DNA of 64,000 nucleotides from positions 744,001 to 808,000 of the forward strand of contig NZ_OZ193413.1 in assembly GCF_964275155.1 (NCBI RefSeq), in the 5' to 3' direction. Position numbers and translations under genes: made by a program. Within the stretch, counting starts at the first letter, position 1. Each line of letters begins with the position of its first letter. Below the pieces are notes generated by a model. It was not told where the DNA came from, searched no databases, and worked only from the letters and a program-made list of their open reading frames with translations. The stretch is from Curculioniphilus buchneri. GTDB taxonomy: Bacteria > Pseudomonadota > Gammaproteobacteria > Enterobacterales > Enterobacteriaceae. This document shows, in pieces, positions 50,402-60,444 of this stretch.

Positions 50402-50659
50402 TAAATTACATAATTAAAGATTAATCGTATCATTATTAAAGATTAATCGTATCATTGCGATCTTAATAATCATTGATTATTATCAAGTATAATATTTTAG
50501 ATAATAATGATTTTAAGTTCAGCCTATTGTAGGTGTAATATTTCTTGAAACTTTGATAAATGATAATGGTTATTAAGTATCGCTTACATAGTAGTTTTTT
50601 AAATTATGGATAAAGATGAATAAAAATGTGCAGCAGTAATCTAAAGGAACAATATATTT
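50402..50659. other. hinT-lpoB gap at the ycfL position
   Basis: A perfect tandem 22-bp repeat (50413-50434 and 50435-50456) lies right after hinT. No trace of ycfL is readable. Confidence 0.5.
50413..50456. repeat. Tandem duplication of 22 bp
   Basis: Two perfect adjacent copies of a 22-bp unit beginning ATTAAAGATTAATCG lie 11 bp after the hinT stop. Likely a slippage scar. Confidence 0.9.
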
Positions 50660-51307
50660 GTGCTACATTTACATAAAATCTTGAATGTATTAGTTTCTAT
50701 AAAATTAGAAATACATAAAATCTTCTTAGTCATTTTCACATCTCCATTAATAGCTAGCTGTTGTACTTCTCACTTTTTTTATAAAATGCCAAAAAACATG
50801 ACTGAATCAGATCAGTTATCAATTACAATACCGAAGTTACATCGTCTAGAAACTAGTGAACCACTCTACAAGACGTTACCAAAAATTAAAACTGTAGATT
50901 GGAAATCTAGCTTTTCACCTATGGTGCATGCGATGGTTTCAATAAATGAAATTCAAAACGGCAGTGTTCTATTAGTAACAACTATGAAAAATAATACCAA
51001 TGGTAATTTACAAACTAATGAGGCGACATCGATACTTATTCAACTTCTAAAAAACAGTGTTAGTAATAAGTTTCAACTTTGTGATTCTGATCGATTGAAT
51101 ATGGCGTGTCAAATATTAGGAATATCAGCCGATAATGGATTAGAGTTGCTCAATAACGTAGTAAGTTTAGCACGATATCTTGATATACAGTATGTACTTT
51201 ATAGTATTGCTAGCGGTAATGTACAATATCCTTATGTTAATTTACAAATACTTCTAGTAAACACTGGTGAAATTATTTGGTCTATGACAAGTAAAAGTAT
51301 TTTTTAA
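50660..51307 (+). CDS. lpoB: Penicillin-binding protein activator LpoB
   Basis: LpoB is an outer-membrane lipoprotein that reaches through the peptidoglycan to activate PBP1B. The product has 215 residues. A hydrophobic N-terminus ends in the lipobox LIASC with C34 as lipidation site. A disordered linker follows, shorter than in E. coli and lacking its proline richness. The globular domain has NGSVLLVTTMKNNTNGNL, YVLYSIASGNV and NTGEIIWS. GTG 50660 (AAAGGA 11 nt upstream) is the likely start; TTG 50681 is possible. A short linker would fit a thinner periplasm or wall (inference). Confidence 0.92.
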   Translation: MLHLHKILNVLVSIKLEIHKIFLVIFTSPLIASCCTSHFFYKMPKNMTESDQLSITIPKLHRLETSEPLYKTLPKIKTVDWKSSFSPMVHAMVSINEIQNGSVLLVTTMKNNTNGNLQTNEATSILIQLLKNSVSNKFQLCDSDRLNMACQILGISADNGLELLNNVVSLARYLDIQYVLYSIASGNVQYPYVNLQILLVNTGEIIWSMTSKSIF

Positions 51308-52307
51308 TATGTCTCACATCAAAATTAACCCTATATAATGTAACATTGATCATTTAATGTGCATAGGTTGGTTATTTTTCATGTTAAAATGTTGGTTATT
51401 TTTCATGTTAAAATACAGTTAATTAAAGTATACCACGTACCTACCAACAATTAAATTAGCTTCATTTGAAGTTAATTTGTAATGCAATAAAAAACTAGTA
51501 TTTAAATGTAGATAAATATCAATATATGTTTTAGATATATTTATATCATATCCTCTTGCTATATTACTTTTGGTAAAAAATAAATTATGTCTAGTTATTG
51601 AATGCATATATACTAAACATGTATCAAAAATTAATATTTAAAATGATTTGATTGTTAGATTGTTTGTTAAAATATTCTGTCTGCTTTAAAAAATTTAAAA
51701 TTAATTATTTTTTTATCCAAGATAACGTCTGTTAAATACTTTAAATACCAAGTATGTATTTCTGATATGATAATTACCATTTTCGTTTTTTTGTACAATA
51801 GCTAAACAAAATGAATTATTATTAATTTAAAATATTCAATTACATAATAAAAAATATATTTTGTTAAATATATTAATAACAAACTAGATAGTTTAATGAA
51901 CCATGAATTCTATAAGAATAGCATAATATGCTAATGTTATATAAATCATTTTTGTTTAAGTAAAAATTGTATTTTTTATCAAAAAATATTTTTTGTTTTA
52001 TATAAATTTTATTTAATATATACTGTGAAACAATATTTCAATACCACTAAAATGACTCTTGACGTTCCTTAGTTACTAAAAATAATTAAATAATTAATCA
52101 TATTGATTTGCAGTTTTAATTAATTTGATGCAATGACTAAATTCTATTTTAAATGCAATACTAATTTTTCATAAAAAAGCATAGCTATAGTATGTTACTA
52201 AATATTTAGGCATAATACATAATATTATATCTTAAATTGATCTTTGGGTTTTGATAGTGATTTAAAAACTAAAGATAATCCCTACTTCTTAGTAAACCGA
52301 AATAAAA
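51308..52307. other. Gene-free spacer between lpoB and gloC
   Basis: It holds a tandem 24-bp repeat (51367-51414). No thiK or nagZ relic, which follow lpoB in E. coli, could be read. Confidence 0.5.
51367..51414. repeat. Tandem duplication of 24 bp
   Basis: A 24-bp unit starting GTTGGTTATTTTTCATG is present twice in perfect tandem (51367-51390, 51391-51414), 60 bp downstream of lpoB. Confidence 0.9.
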
Positions 52308-52955
52308 TTATGTATTTTGTATATAATAATGTTCAATCTTCGGATTGAAGAAACGTTCACGTCCCAACGTCGACATTGGACCATGACCCGGCAAAAATAC
52401 AATGTCATTGTCTAACATCATTAATTGATGTATTGATTGCATCAATGTTTTTATATCACCACCTGGTAAATCAGTGCGACCGATATTATCTTTAAACAAT
52501 ACATCTCCCATTAATATGAATTTTTCGGCCTTATCCCAAAAGACTACGTGACCCGGTGAATGACCAGGGCAATGCAACACACTAAAAGTAATGTTGCCAA
52601 CATTTATTGTATCACCTTCTAAGAGCCATTGATCGGGAATTAAAGGAGGAATACTCCCTATTCCAAAAAAGCGACATTGATCTGACAAATTATCTAGAAA
52701 TAACTTATCGTTGCAGTGTGGACCAATAATTGGAATCTTATAGAAGGATGCTAATTCTCTAGCAGCACCGACATGATCTAGATGACCATGAGTTAATAAA
52801 ATTTTATTTACCATCACACCACACATTTTAATTTCTTGACGAAGTCGAGAAACGTCTCCACCGGGGTCTATTAGAGCTGCTTCTTTGGTTTGATCACACC
52901 AAATTAATGAACAATTTTGCTTAAATACGGTGACTGGTATGATATGATACTGCAT
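52308..52955 (-). CDS. gloC: Type II hydroxyacylglutathione hydrolase GloC (YcbL)
   Basis: GloC is a metallo-beta-lactamase-fold glyoxalase II that hydrolyses S-lactoylglutathione. The product has 215 residues, the same as E. coli. The metal motif THGHLDH gives H56, H58, D60 and H61; further ligands are in HCPGHSPGH, MGDVLF and LPGHGP. FKQNCSLIWC near 11 is typical of the YcbL subfamily and separates it from GloB. It stands alone, with 1 kb spacers on one side and 2.9 kb on the other. Confidence 0.95.
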   Translation of the reverse strand: MQYHIIPVTVFKQNCSLIWCDQTKEAALIDPGGDVSRLRQEIKMCGVMVNKILLTHGHLDHVGAARELASFYKIPIIGPHCNDKLFLDNLSDQCRFFGIGSIPPLIPDQWLLEGDTINVGNITFSVLHCPGHSPGHVVFWDKAEKFILMGDVLFKDNIGRTDLPGGDIKTLMQSIHQLMMLDNDIVFLPGHGPMSTLGRERFFNPKIEHYYIQNT

Positions 52956-55848
52956 ATTTTTTTCTCTTCAAAAAAAGATTAATAATTTATTAAGAGGTTG
53001 TTTTAAATAAAATGATATATCTTAGAAAACATCCACTAGTTCAGTGAACGATATAGACATTAAAATATTATTACATATATAAATATTTTATTTTCACGTT
53101 TAACTAAACTTATATATTAAATTACTTTTAATATTTTAAGATAAATTACTTTATTGCAGTCATAATGGTCAAAAAAAGATATAAATAATCAGAAAAAGTG
53201 AGTAGATTGATACTTTTTAACAAACTAAAGTAAAAGTAGTATAAAGTATTATTGAATACATTTAGTATTATTTTAATTTAGCTTGTTATATCATAATATT
53301 ATCAATAGATTTTTTTCTATTCTAAAATTTCTATGAAACAAAAATTTTTTCTGGTTGTAAAAATAAAAATTGAAGTCAGATTAGTTATAATGAAAATATA
53401 AAATTAAGATAGTTGCTAATTCTATTAATTTATATAATTTAAGACAATTCATTATTATGATTTATTGATCATATTGGTTAGTATTTAAAAACTAAGTTTT
53501 ATTAAAATGAAATACTTCTATTATTATATAGAATATTATTCTAGTAGCTATTATATTCGAAATCAGCATCAATATTTATCTATATTGATAATATGATAGG
53601 ATGAGTACTTTACTGATATATAAATTATAGTATATTTTTAACTTTAAGGAATCAAACAAATCACAATTCCATTGGTGACACGTATCTTAAATTTTATTTT
53701 TATATATTAAATTAAAATATTTGAATCAAAGAAACATAAGAATAGATGAAAATATTGCATAATAATTGAACGTCATACAGGTACTCAAAATTTGTAACAC
53801 AATAATATCTTATTAAATTATTTTTACATTCTTTATAACAGTGTAAAAACAGACTTTTAGAGTATCATATTTCAATATGTGTTCTACGATTTATATTAAG
53901 TTAAATTTTATTACTGTTTTTATAGCATAACATTAGAAATAATTAAAAAGAGTGTTATTTTCTTTTTAGAAAGCCATTTTTTGACATAGTTAATTTGAAT
54001 ATCTTTCATTAACAAATGTGATGTAATTTGATCTTATATGTGAACATATTACAATTTTAGGATAATAAATTCAAATAATTTAATAATAGAGAATATAAAT
54101 ATTTTTTTTGATTTTTAACTAATAAATTAAGTAGTAGTTTATTTTTGAAATAAATAATAAGCATATAATACTAATTATTCAAAATGAACTTATATTAAAA
54201 AATATTAAATATAATGTATATTATATCGAAATGTTCATATAGTTATGAATATAAAAAAACATAATTTTTTATGTATGCTGAGTCCTCTTTTCCTTTCATA
54301 ATCATTATGATGCAATCACTGTTACAAAATATATTTAATATATTAGCGTCCTATTGTAGGAGATAGTATATACTTATCATAATTAGTAATTAGTATAAAT
54401 ATATATAAAGTATGTCTAATTTTATAGATATTTTCTGTATATAAAAAAGTTATACATCATTCATTAACATACGTCTATGGATAATGAAAAGTAATCTAAT
54501 ATGTCAAGAATTCATGTATTAATGTACACATTGTGTGCTAAAGTCACACCAATCTAAAACACCATTATTTTCAACTATATTATATTAGAAAATATGATGT
54601 AATATGGTTATTGTTAAAATCGAACGTGGCTAAAAAAATAAATTTTAGCATTGTAAGGGTTACATGCTTGAATATTATCTCTTAATTTTTAATATTAAGT
54701 AACGAAAAATCACATAGAAATATATAATTTTTTTGACATCGAACGTATGTTATACATAATAAAAAAATGTATTAAAATTAACATATTTTAATTAAAACAA
54801 TCATGTTTATACTAATGATAATGATACTTATATCACCGCAGTTTTTAATAAAAGTAAATTTTCTGATTATCAGGAGATCAGATCTGATAATTACTATATA
54901 ATGTTATAGCAAGGTGCGTTTTGCATTAAAATGTAATCTGGATCAATTATAACTTAATGATATAAAATTTTTATTTTTTTAAAAAATATAAACTCTGAAT
55001 ATTATATCGAATCTTAATTAAATAATTTATTAAGACACATTCAATCATCTAAGATAAAACATTATCTAACAAAATTAAGATGTACTAACTATATAGCATT
55101 AAATTATTTTTGAATGAACTTTAAAAATCAATTATAATTAATTCGCATAAATTTTATTTAATAAAATAAGAACATATATCTATATAATATTAACGTACTA
55201 TAAATTATAAATTTTAAATTTACAGGATCTTATCAATGATAAGATCAGATTTTTTAAAACTAAAATGCAGTACAGTACTTAATATTATTATAATATACAA
55301 CATTGAAGTATAAGTGTCCACTATATATTATATAGGAATATGTCTGATAATCAGTTTTTATCCATAGTTTTTATGTTTTTTAAAAAATTTATATAAAATA
55401 TATACGTTGTTGGAATAATGTATACATAGTAATTAATAAAACCATGTATTATAATGCATGTGATAAATTGGTAGGAAGTCAAAAAAGGTTATACTATTTC
55501 GATTTGAGATAAATGAAACAATAATAAAAAATTTTTTATTATTGACTTTTATATTTATAGAGTATTGAAGAGTTTTAAACTAGAAAATTTCTAGGGATTA
55601 TATTTTTGGGTGTATATCGCTTTAAAAAACTTAACCTTATATTTTTTATAATTTTATTGATACTTTTACTTCATATACCATGGTATATTACCATGTACCT
55701 TTTAAATAAAATTTAACTAATCCATATTTAAATATTTTATTTTATGTATCATGATAATATCAACTCAAAGTATTAAAAAATAGAAAGTTATCCTAATAAT
55801 TACGGCTCATACAATATCGATTTACGTTGTAAAGGACATTAATCTCTT
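52956..55848. other. 2.9-kb gene-free spacer with an orphan terminator
   Basis: This is the longest empty stretch in the window. It contains the terminator at 55226-55255, an inverted repeat ATTATCAG/CTGATAAT (54866-54891), and a 16-bp palindrome ATATACCATGGTATAT (55673-55688). E. coli has yggS (and many relatives proC) before yggT; nothing convincing remains. Confidence 0.5.
55226..55255 (+). terminator. Orphan rho-independent terminator
   Basis: Stem GATCTTATC/GATAAGATC (9 bp) with loop AAT is followed by AGA and six Ts. The nearest upstream + strand gene is lpoB, 3.9 kb away. It probably marks the end of an erased gene. Confidence 0.7.
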
Positions 55849-56406
55849 ATGCTAACACTGGCGTTTTTAGTTAAAATGCTAATTGATTTTTATATCAGCA
55901 TATTGCTGTTACGAATTTGGATGAAGTGGTCACGTTGCGATTTTTATAATCCTTTTGCTCGATTAATTGTTAAAGTTACACAAACAATGATCGAACCTTT
56001 TCTTCGACGCATTATTCCTAATTGTGAATCATTAGATAGTGTTTCTTTACTTTTAGTACTTACGCTAGCAATGATTAAATTTCCATTATTAACGTTAATT
56101 GAAATGAAATCTCTACTCTTTGAGCCTATGTATTTTTTAATAGGTTTATTAGCTTTATTAAAAGCAGCGGGAAAATTAGTGTTTTGGGTATTGATTGTCC
56201 GTTCTTTACTCAGTTGGACCAGTCCAGGACGAAGTCCAATGGATGTAATATTTTATCAATTAAGCGAACCATTAATTCAAAAAATTCGTTGCATATTACC
56301 CACTGTAGGTGGTATTGACTTTTCGGTAATGCTCATAATTTTAATTATCTATGCATTGAATTACTTCGGTATGAATCTTTTTCCAACTATTTGGAATCGT
56401 TTATAA
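55849..56406 (+). CDS. yggT: YggT-family inner-membrane protein
   Basis: YggT is a small integral membrane protein of uncertain role, linked in the literature to osmotic/potassium tolerance. The product has 185 residues (E. coli 188). Two YGGT repeats are visible: LLRIWMKWSRCDFYNPFARL (about 20-39) and VRSLLSWTSPGRSPMDV (about 120-136), each flanked by hydrophobic helices; GGIDFSVM near 156 is family-typical. The neighbours of E. coli (yggS, yggU, rdgB, hemW) are missing. Its retention among so few genes suggests a real function. Confidence 0.93.
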   Translation: MLTLAFLVKMLIDFYISILLLRIWMKWSRCDFYNPFARLIVKVTQTMIEPFLRRIIPNCESLDSVSLLLVLTLAMIKFPLLTLIEMKSLLFEPMYFLIGLLALLKAAGKLVFWVLIVRSLLSWTSPGRSPMDVIFYQLSEPLIQKIRCILPTVGGIDFSVMLIILIIYALNYFGMNLFPTIWNRL

Positions 56407-57069
56407 TTAAAATTTACAATAAGAAAGAATGTTTCTTGTTATAAATAAAAAATTAATTTCAGCTCAAAGCCTCTTTTAACAAAAGGAAAAGTATGAATTT
56501 GAATATTTCAAATTTGAAATATTCAAATAATTACTTGATATCTAAAAACAAGAAAGATTTTACTAGAAAATATAAACTTATTTTATATTATCTACGATAT
56601 ATTCTCAATATATTAAATACATTAAAGAAACGTTTTTCAATATTCTATTCTTATTTATTTTTAAAATATTCTCATCAATCATTGTACATTATTATAGAAT
56701 ATTAGATAGAGATTTAGTTTTAAATACATTTAAAAAATTCAATAATCTGTTAATTTAACCACATATCAAAAACATGATAAGTTGAAATTTGAAATACACA
56801 GAATAGATAACTGATATCATGATTAATTGTATTGCATGTGTCACGTTTAAGAATAAACTATTTTATTAAAGATTAATAATCAGATAGCTGATTATGATTT
56901 TTAATCATTAAGTGTATATTGGTTTAACAATAGCCGATTATTTAATCATATTTAAACATTTTTATTTTTAAAATGAAAAATTTACTACCAATCAGTCTAT
57001 ATTCTAGATATCTATATCTTTGTCATATAAAAATATCCTTATTTCAATTTTATGTGTACATCTACCTGA
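56407..57069. other. Spacer downstream of yggT; unproven 70-codon frame
   Basis: A 70-codon frame (56493-56705) has a good ribosome binding site (AAAGGAA) but a Lys/Asn/Ile/Tyr/Leu-rich product typical of random AT-rich DNA, and no family resemblance. It starts inside a 32-bp perfect palindrome. I do not call it a gene. The rest is featureless. Confidence 0.4.
56497..56528. repeat. 32-bp perfect palindrome
   Basis: The half-site ATTTGAATATTTCAAA is followed immediately by its exact reverse complement, giving a 32-bp palindrome without any spacer. It lies 90 bp after the yggT stop and spans codons 2-12 of a 70-codon frame. It can extrude as a cruciform or form a long RNA hairpin. Confidence 0.9.
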
Positions 57070-57545
57070 TAATAATAAAGTTCCATATATAAAATATATT
57101 GAATATTTATTAGAAGATATTGAATCTAGCTTTCTTTTTATTAAAAAATAGATCATAAAACACTTTATTTATTGAAAGAGATATTCTTCTCCAGCATCGA
57201 CTTATAGTTTACGAGTAAATATTACTTGATGATATTCCCAATGGGTTAATGTTATCAAAAACGAAAAAATTTCCATGGTAACTAATTATTTTATCTTCGT
57301 TGAAGGTACATTGGTTTTATGAAATATCAATCAGTAAATAAAATCGTATTTACATCAATATGTAAAACTTTAAATATTTTATTAACTAACGGTTCTACTA
57401 TAGAATAGTAGCAATCATTAGACAACAACGGATAAAAGTAAATTATTTTTTACTTTTCTAATAATAAGAAATAATTTACAAAATGTAGAGATGAAGCAGA
57501 ATGAACGTGCCATAATGATGGGAATATATTACATTAAATAAATAA
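57070..57545 (-). pseudogene. recR: recR relic (recombination mediator)
   Basis: On the minus strand, YHGNFFVFDNINPLGISSSNI (in part) parallels the Toprim-domain stretch [23 protein letters not shown], and YKSMLEKNISFNK parallels LDRLEQRLAEEK in a new frame. Upstream, PSLWHVHSASSL parallels PGVGPKSAQRM of the helix-hairpin-helix. The zinc-finger cysteines and the E-GEAT segment are degraded. Several stops and frameshifts. Limits are approximate. RecR works with RecF and RecO in gap repair. Confidence 0.6.
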
Positions 57546-57810
57546 AACTAACGACTTGATTAAACGTAATCTTACGTACAGCGAAATTACTACTTTCTTT
57601 CAACTAAGATTATGTTATTTGATTGTTGTTTACGATAATGTCTTAATTTTAAAAATGCTATATAATATTATTATATATATAATCCCTTTTCTTTTTAAAA
57701 TAAAAGGCAAAAGAAAATGAATTGATTGATATCACCTGAAATTTTTTTAAAGAACATAAGATAGCATATAATTAGAGTTATCAATAATAAATATACATCT
57801 TATAAAATAA
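57546..57810. other. Short spacer between recR relic and tRNA-Arg
   Basis: AT-rich, no feature recognised. Confidence 0.5.
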
Positions 57811-57884
57811 CACGCCCTACTGGATTCGAACCAGTACCCTACGGCTTAGAAGGCCGTTGCTCTCTCCATCTGAGCTAAGGGCGC
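57811..57884 (-). tRNA. tRNA-Arg with anticodon TCT
   Basis: Cloverleaf with D-stem GCTC/GAGC, anticodon stem ACGGC/GCCGT, loop CTTCTAA and T-stem ACTGG/CCAGT. It resembles E. coli argU, which also lies near folD. It reads AGA (and AGG by wobble). The first acceptor pair is G1-U72 where E. coli has G1-C72. The discriminator is G. CCA is not encoded. Confidence 0.95.
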
Positions 57885-57916
57885 ATAAGATTTATGTTAT
57901 CAAACACCAACATCAT

Positions 57917-57944
57917 TGTATAAAAGTATACATATTTGAGTCAA
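57917..57944 (-). promoter_or_regulatory. Sigma-70 promoter of tRNA-Arg(TCT)
   Basis: Reading the minus strand, TTGACT (57944-57939) and TATACA (57922-57917) are 16 bp apart, with the -10 box 32 nt upstream of the tRNA 5' end. folD lies divergent on the other side. Confidence 0.6.
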
Positions 57945-58072
57945 ATGATTTTTTAAAATTATAGACAATGATATAATATTATATTACCTTTTATAAAATC
58001 ATAAGCTGCACCATTAGTGATATGTGACACTTTTAATTTATTTAGTATTATGTTGGTAGGTTTTTGAATTAT

Positions 58073-58957
58073 ATGATAGCCAAAATAATGGACGGTAAGG
58101 CCGTTGCCCAAAAAATTAAGAATAAAATTGCTTTTAAAGTTCAACAACGTTTGAGAAAAGGGAAACGAGCTCCAGGACTAGCGGTAATACTTGTAGGTAA
58201 TGATTCTTCTTCAAAGATATATGTTGCCAATAAACAAAAAGTCTGTAAAGACATTGGTTTTATTTCCATGTATTATACTTTTCCTAGTACAGTAACAACA
58301 ACAGAATTAGTGACACTGATTAGTGTATTAAATGCCAATAGTGACATTGATGGTATACTAATACAATTACCACTTCCAGTGGACATTGATAATCTTACTA
58401 TTCTGGAACATATTTTACCAGATAAAGACATAGATGGTTTTCATCCCTATAACATCGGTCGTTTGTGCCAACGTGCACCTCTTCTGCGACCGTGCACTCC
58501 GCACGGTATCATGACGCTGCTGAAATATTATAATATTAATACCGTTAGTTTGAATGCTGTGGTAGTTGGAACATCAAATATTGTTGGACGACCAATGAGT
58601 CTTGAATTACTCTTGGTCGGATGTACAGTCATTATTACCAATAGGTTGACTAGGAATTTAAAACAACATATAGAAAATGCTGATTTATTAATAGTGGCAG
58701 TCGGAACACCAAGATTCATTCCTGGTGCGTGGATTAAACCTGGTGCAGTAGTAATTGACGTGGGAATCAATCGTTTAGAAAATGGAAAAATTGTTGGTGA
58801 TGTAGATTATGATGGAGCTATTCAGCGGGCTTCGTATATTACACCAGTACCTGGTGGGATAGGTCCTATGACAATTGCCATGCTCATTCAGAATACTCTG
58901 CAAGCATGTGAAAATTACCATGACACTGTTGTGTCACCACCGTCCATACTAACATAA
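58073..58957 (+). CDS. folD: Methylenetetrahydrofolate dehydrogenase / cyclohydrolase FolD
   Basis: FolD interconverts 5,10-methylene-, methenyl- and 10-formyl-THF, supplying one-carbon units for purines and formyl-Met. The product has 294 residues (E. coli 288). YVANKQKVCKDIGF carries the catalytic lysine region, DGILIQLPLPVDID is the first signature, and DKDIDGFHPYNIGRL, GTSNIVGRPMS and TPVPGGIGPMT follow in order. ATG 58073 aligns with E. coli; the TTG at 58064 is less likely. It converges with cysS over a 100-bp gap where E. coli has ybcI-ybcJ. Confidence 0.97.
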   Translation: MIAKIMDGKAVAQKIKNKIAFKVQQRLRKGKRAPGLAVILVGNDSSSKIYVANKQKVCKDIGFISMYYTFPSTVTTTELVTLISVLNANSDIDGILIQLPLPVDIDNLTILEHILPDKDIDGFHPYNIGRLCQRAPLLRPCTPHGIMTLLKYYNINTVSLNAVVVGTSNIVGRPMSLELLLVGCTVIITNRLTRNLKQHIENADLLIVAVGTPRFIPGAWIKPGAVVIDVGINRLENGKIVGDVDYDGAIQRASYITPVPGGIGPMTIAMLIQNTLQACENYHDTVVSPPSILT

Positions 58958-59058
58958 CAATCGATGTTTTATCATTCATTACAAGTTAACTCTTAACATG
59001 TATATTTAATATATTATAATATTATATTAATAATATTCATAAATTTACTGTTACGTAA

Positions 59059-60444
59059 TTAATTACGGCGCCAGTTCGTGCCGTGAAGACTATCTTCTAA
59101 TAAGATTCCCATTGAATGCAGCTCATCTCTAGCCTCGTCAGCTATTTTCCACTGACGAGATTTACGTGCATCATCTCGCAATTTAATTAATTTTCTAATT
59201 CTTGGATTATCATCCTTATTGACTATAATACCTTTGTGTAAAAAAGCATTTGGTTCTTGTTCAAGTAATCCTAAAACATGAGCTAAATGTCGTAAAGTAG
59301 ATGCAACACCATGCACTTCCACTGAATTTGCGGTCTTTAATCGATTAATTTCATGAGCTATATCAAATAATATAGAACAAGCTTCCGGTGTATTAAAGTC
59401 ATCGTTCATTGCAGCTATAAATCGTATAGAAAAGTTTTTTTTATCACTTGGTTCAGCTAAAATATCAGTATCGCGTAAAGCAATGTATAAACGCTCAAGC
59501 GAGGCGCGTGATTGTCTAAGATTTTTTTCGTTATAATGCAATAGCTTTCGGTAATGACTAGATATAAGAAAATATCTTACTGATTCAGAATCATAATGTG
59601 ATAATACATCGCGTATAGTAAAGAAGTTATTTAATGACTTAGACATCTTTACATGATCAACCGTTACCATACCAGAGTGCATCCAGATGTTAACATACGG
59701 ACTGTCATATGCACAAGTAGATTGTGCTATCTCATTTTCGTGATGAGGAAAAATTAAATCTGATCCACCACCATGAATGTCAAAATGATGGCCAAGATAA
59801 TGAGTATTTATAGAAGAACATTCTATATGCCAGCCAGGACGGCCTTTACCCCATGGTGAAGGCCAGCTTGGCTCCTTATTTTTAGCTAATTTCCATAGCA
59901 CAAAATCCATTGGATTTATTTTGGCATTAGTTAATTTAGTACTAGTACTAAATTGAAGTCGTTTAAGATTTTGATGTGATAATACGCCATAATTATCGTC
60001 ACTGTTTATAGAAAACATTACATCTCCGTTTGAAGCTATATAAGCATGCTGACGCTGGATCAGATGATCAATTAATTCAATAATTCTGCCTATAAATTTT
60101 GTTACACGTGGTTCGTGATCAGGATTTAGAATATTAAGTTGATTAAAATCACAGTGCATTTCATCAATCATGCACTCAGTTAATTGATGAAAAACTTTAC
60201 CAATTTCAGCAGCTCGACAAATTATTTTATCTTCAATATCGGTAATATTACGCACATAATTGACTTGATAGCCAAGATATCGTAGATAACGTGTAACAAC
60301 GTCAAAAACAACAAAAGTACGTCCATGACCAATATGGCAAAGATCATATACGGTAACACCACATACATATATCCCGACTTTATTATCGTAGATTGGTTTA
60401 AATGTCTCTTTCTGGCGCGTCAGGGTATTAAAAATCTTTAACAT
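59059..60444 (-). CDS. cysS: Cysteinyl-tRNA synthetase
   Basis: CysRS charges tRNA-Cys. At 461 residues it equals E. coli when started at ATG 60444 (MLKIFNTLTRQKE); an in-frame ATG at 60474 adds ten unmatched residues. The HIGH motif is CHIGHGR (H37-H40), the KMSKS loop is VKMSKSLNNF, and zinc ligands are C28 (YVCGVT), the cysteine of HIECSS, and the His/Glu of FPHHENE. The C-terminal anticodon-binding domain with DDARKSRQWKIADEARDEL is intact. It is divergent from the lpxH side, as in E. coli. Confidence 0.98.
   Translation of the reverse strand: MLKIFNTLTRQKETFKPIYDNKVGIYVCGVTVYDLCHIGHGRTFVVFDVVTRYLRYLGYQVNYVRNITDIEDKIICRAAEIGKVFHQLTECMIDEMHCDFNQLNILNPDHEPRVTKFIGRIIELIDHLIQRQHAYIASNGDVMFSINSDDNYGVLSHQNLKRLQFSTSTKLTNAKINPMDFVLWKLAKNKEPSWPSPWGKGRPGWHIECSSINTHYLGHHFDIHGGGSDLIFPHHENEIAQSTCAYDSPYVNIWMHSGMVTVDHVKMSKSLNNFFTIRDVLSHYDSESVRYFLISSHYRKLLHYNEKNLRQSRASLERLYIALRDTDILAEPSDKKNFSIRFIAAMNDDFNTPEACSILFDIAHEINRLKTANSVEVHGVASTLRHLAHVLGLLEQEPNAFLHKGIIVNKDDNPRIRKLIKLRDDARKSRQWKIADEARDELHSMGILLEDSLHGTNWRRN

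Noticed and set aside
56493..56705. 70-codon gene downstream of yggT
   Set aside because: It has a good ribosome binding site, but its composition (Lys, Asn, Tyr, Ile, Leu) is what random AT-rich DNA encodes and no family fits. The palindrome at its start is reported separately.
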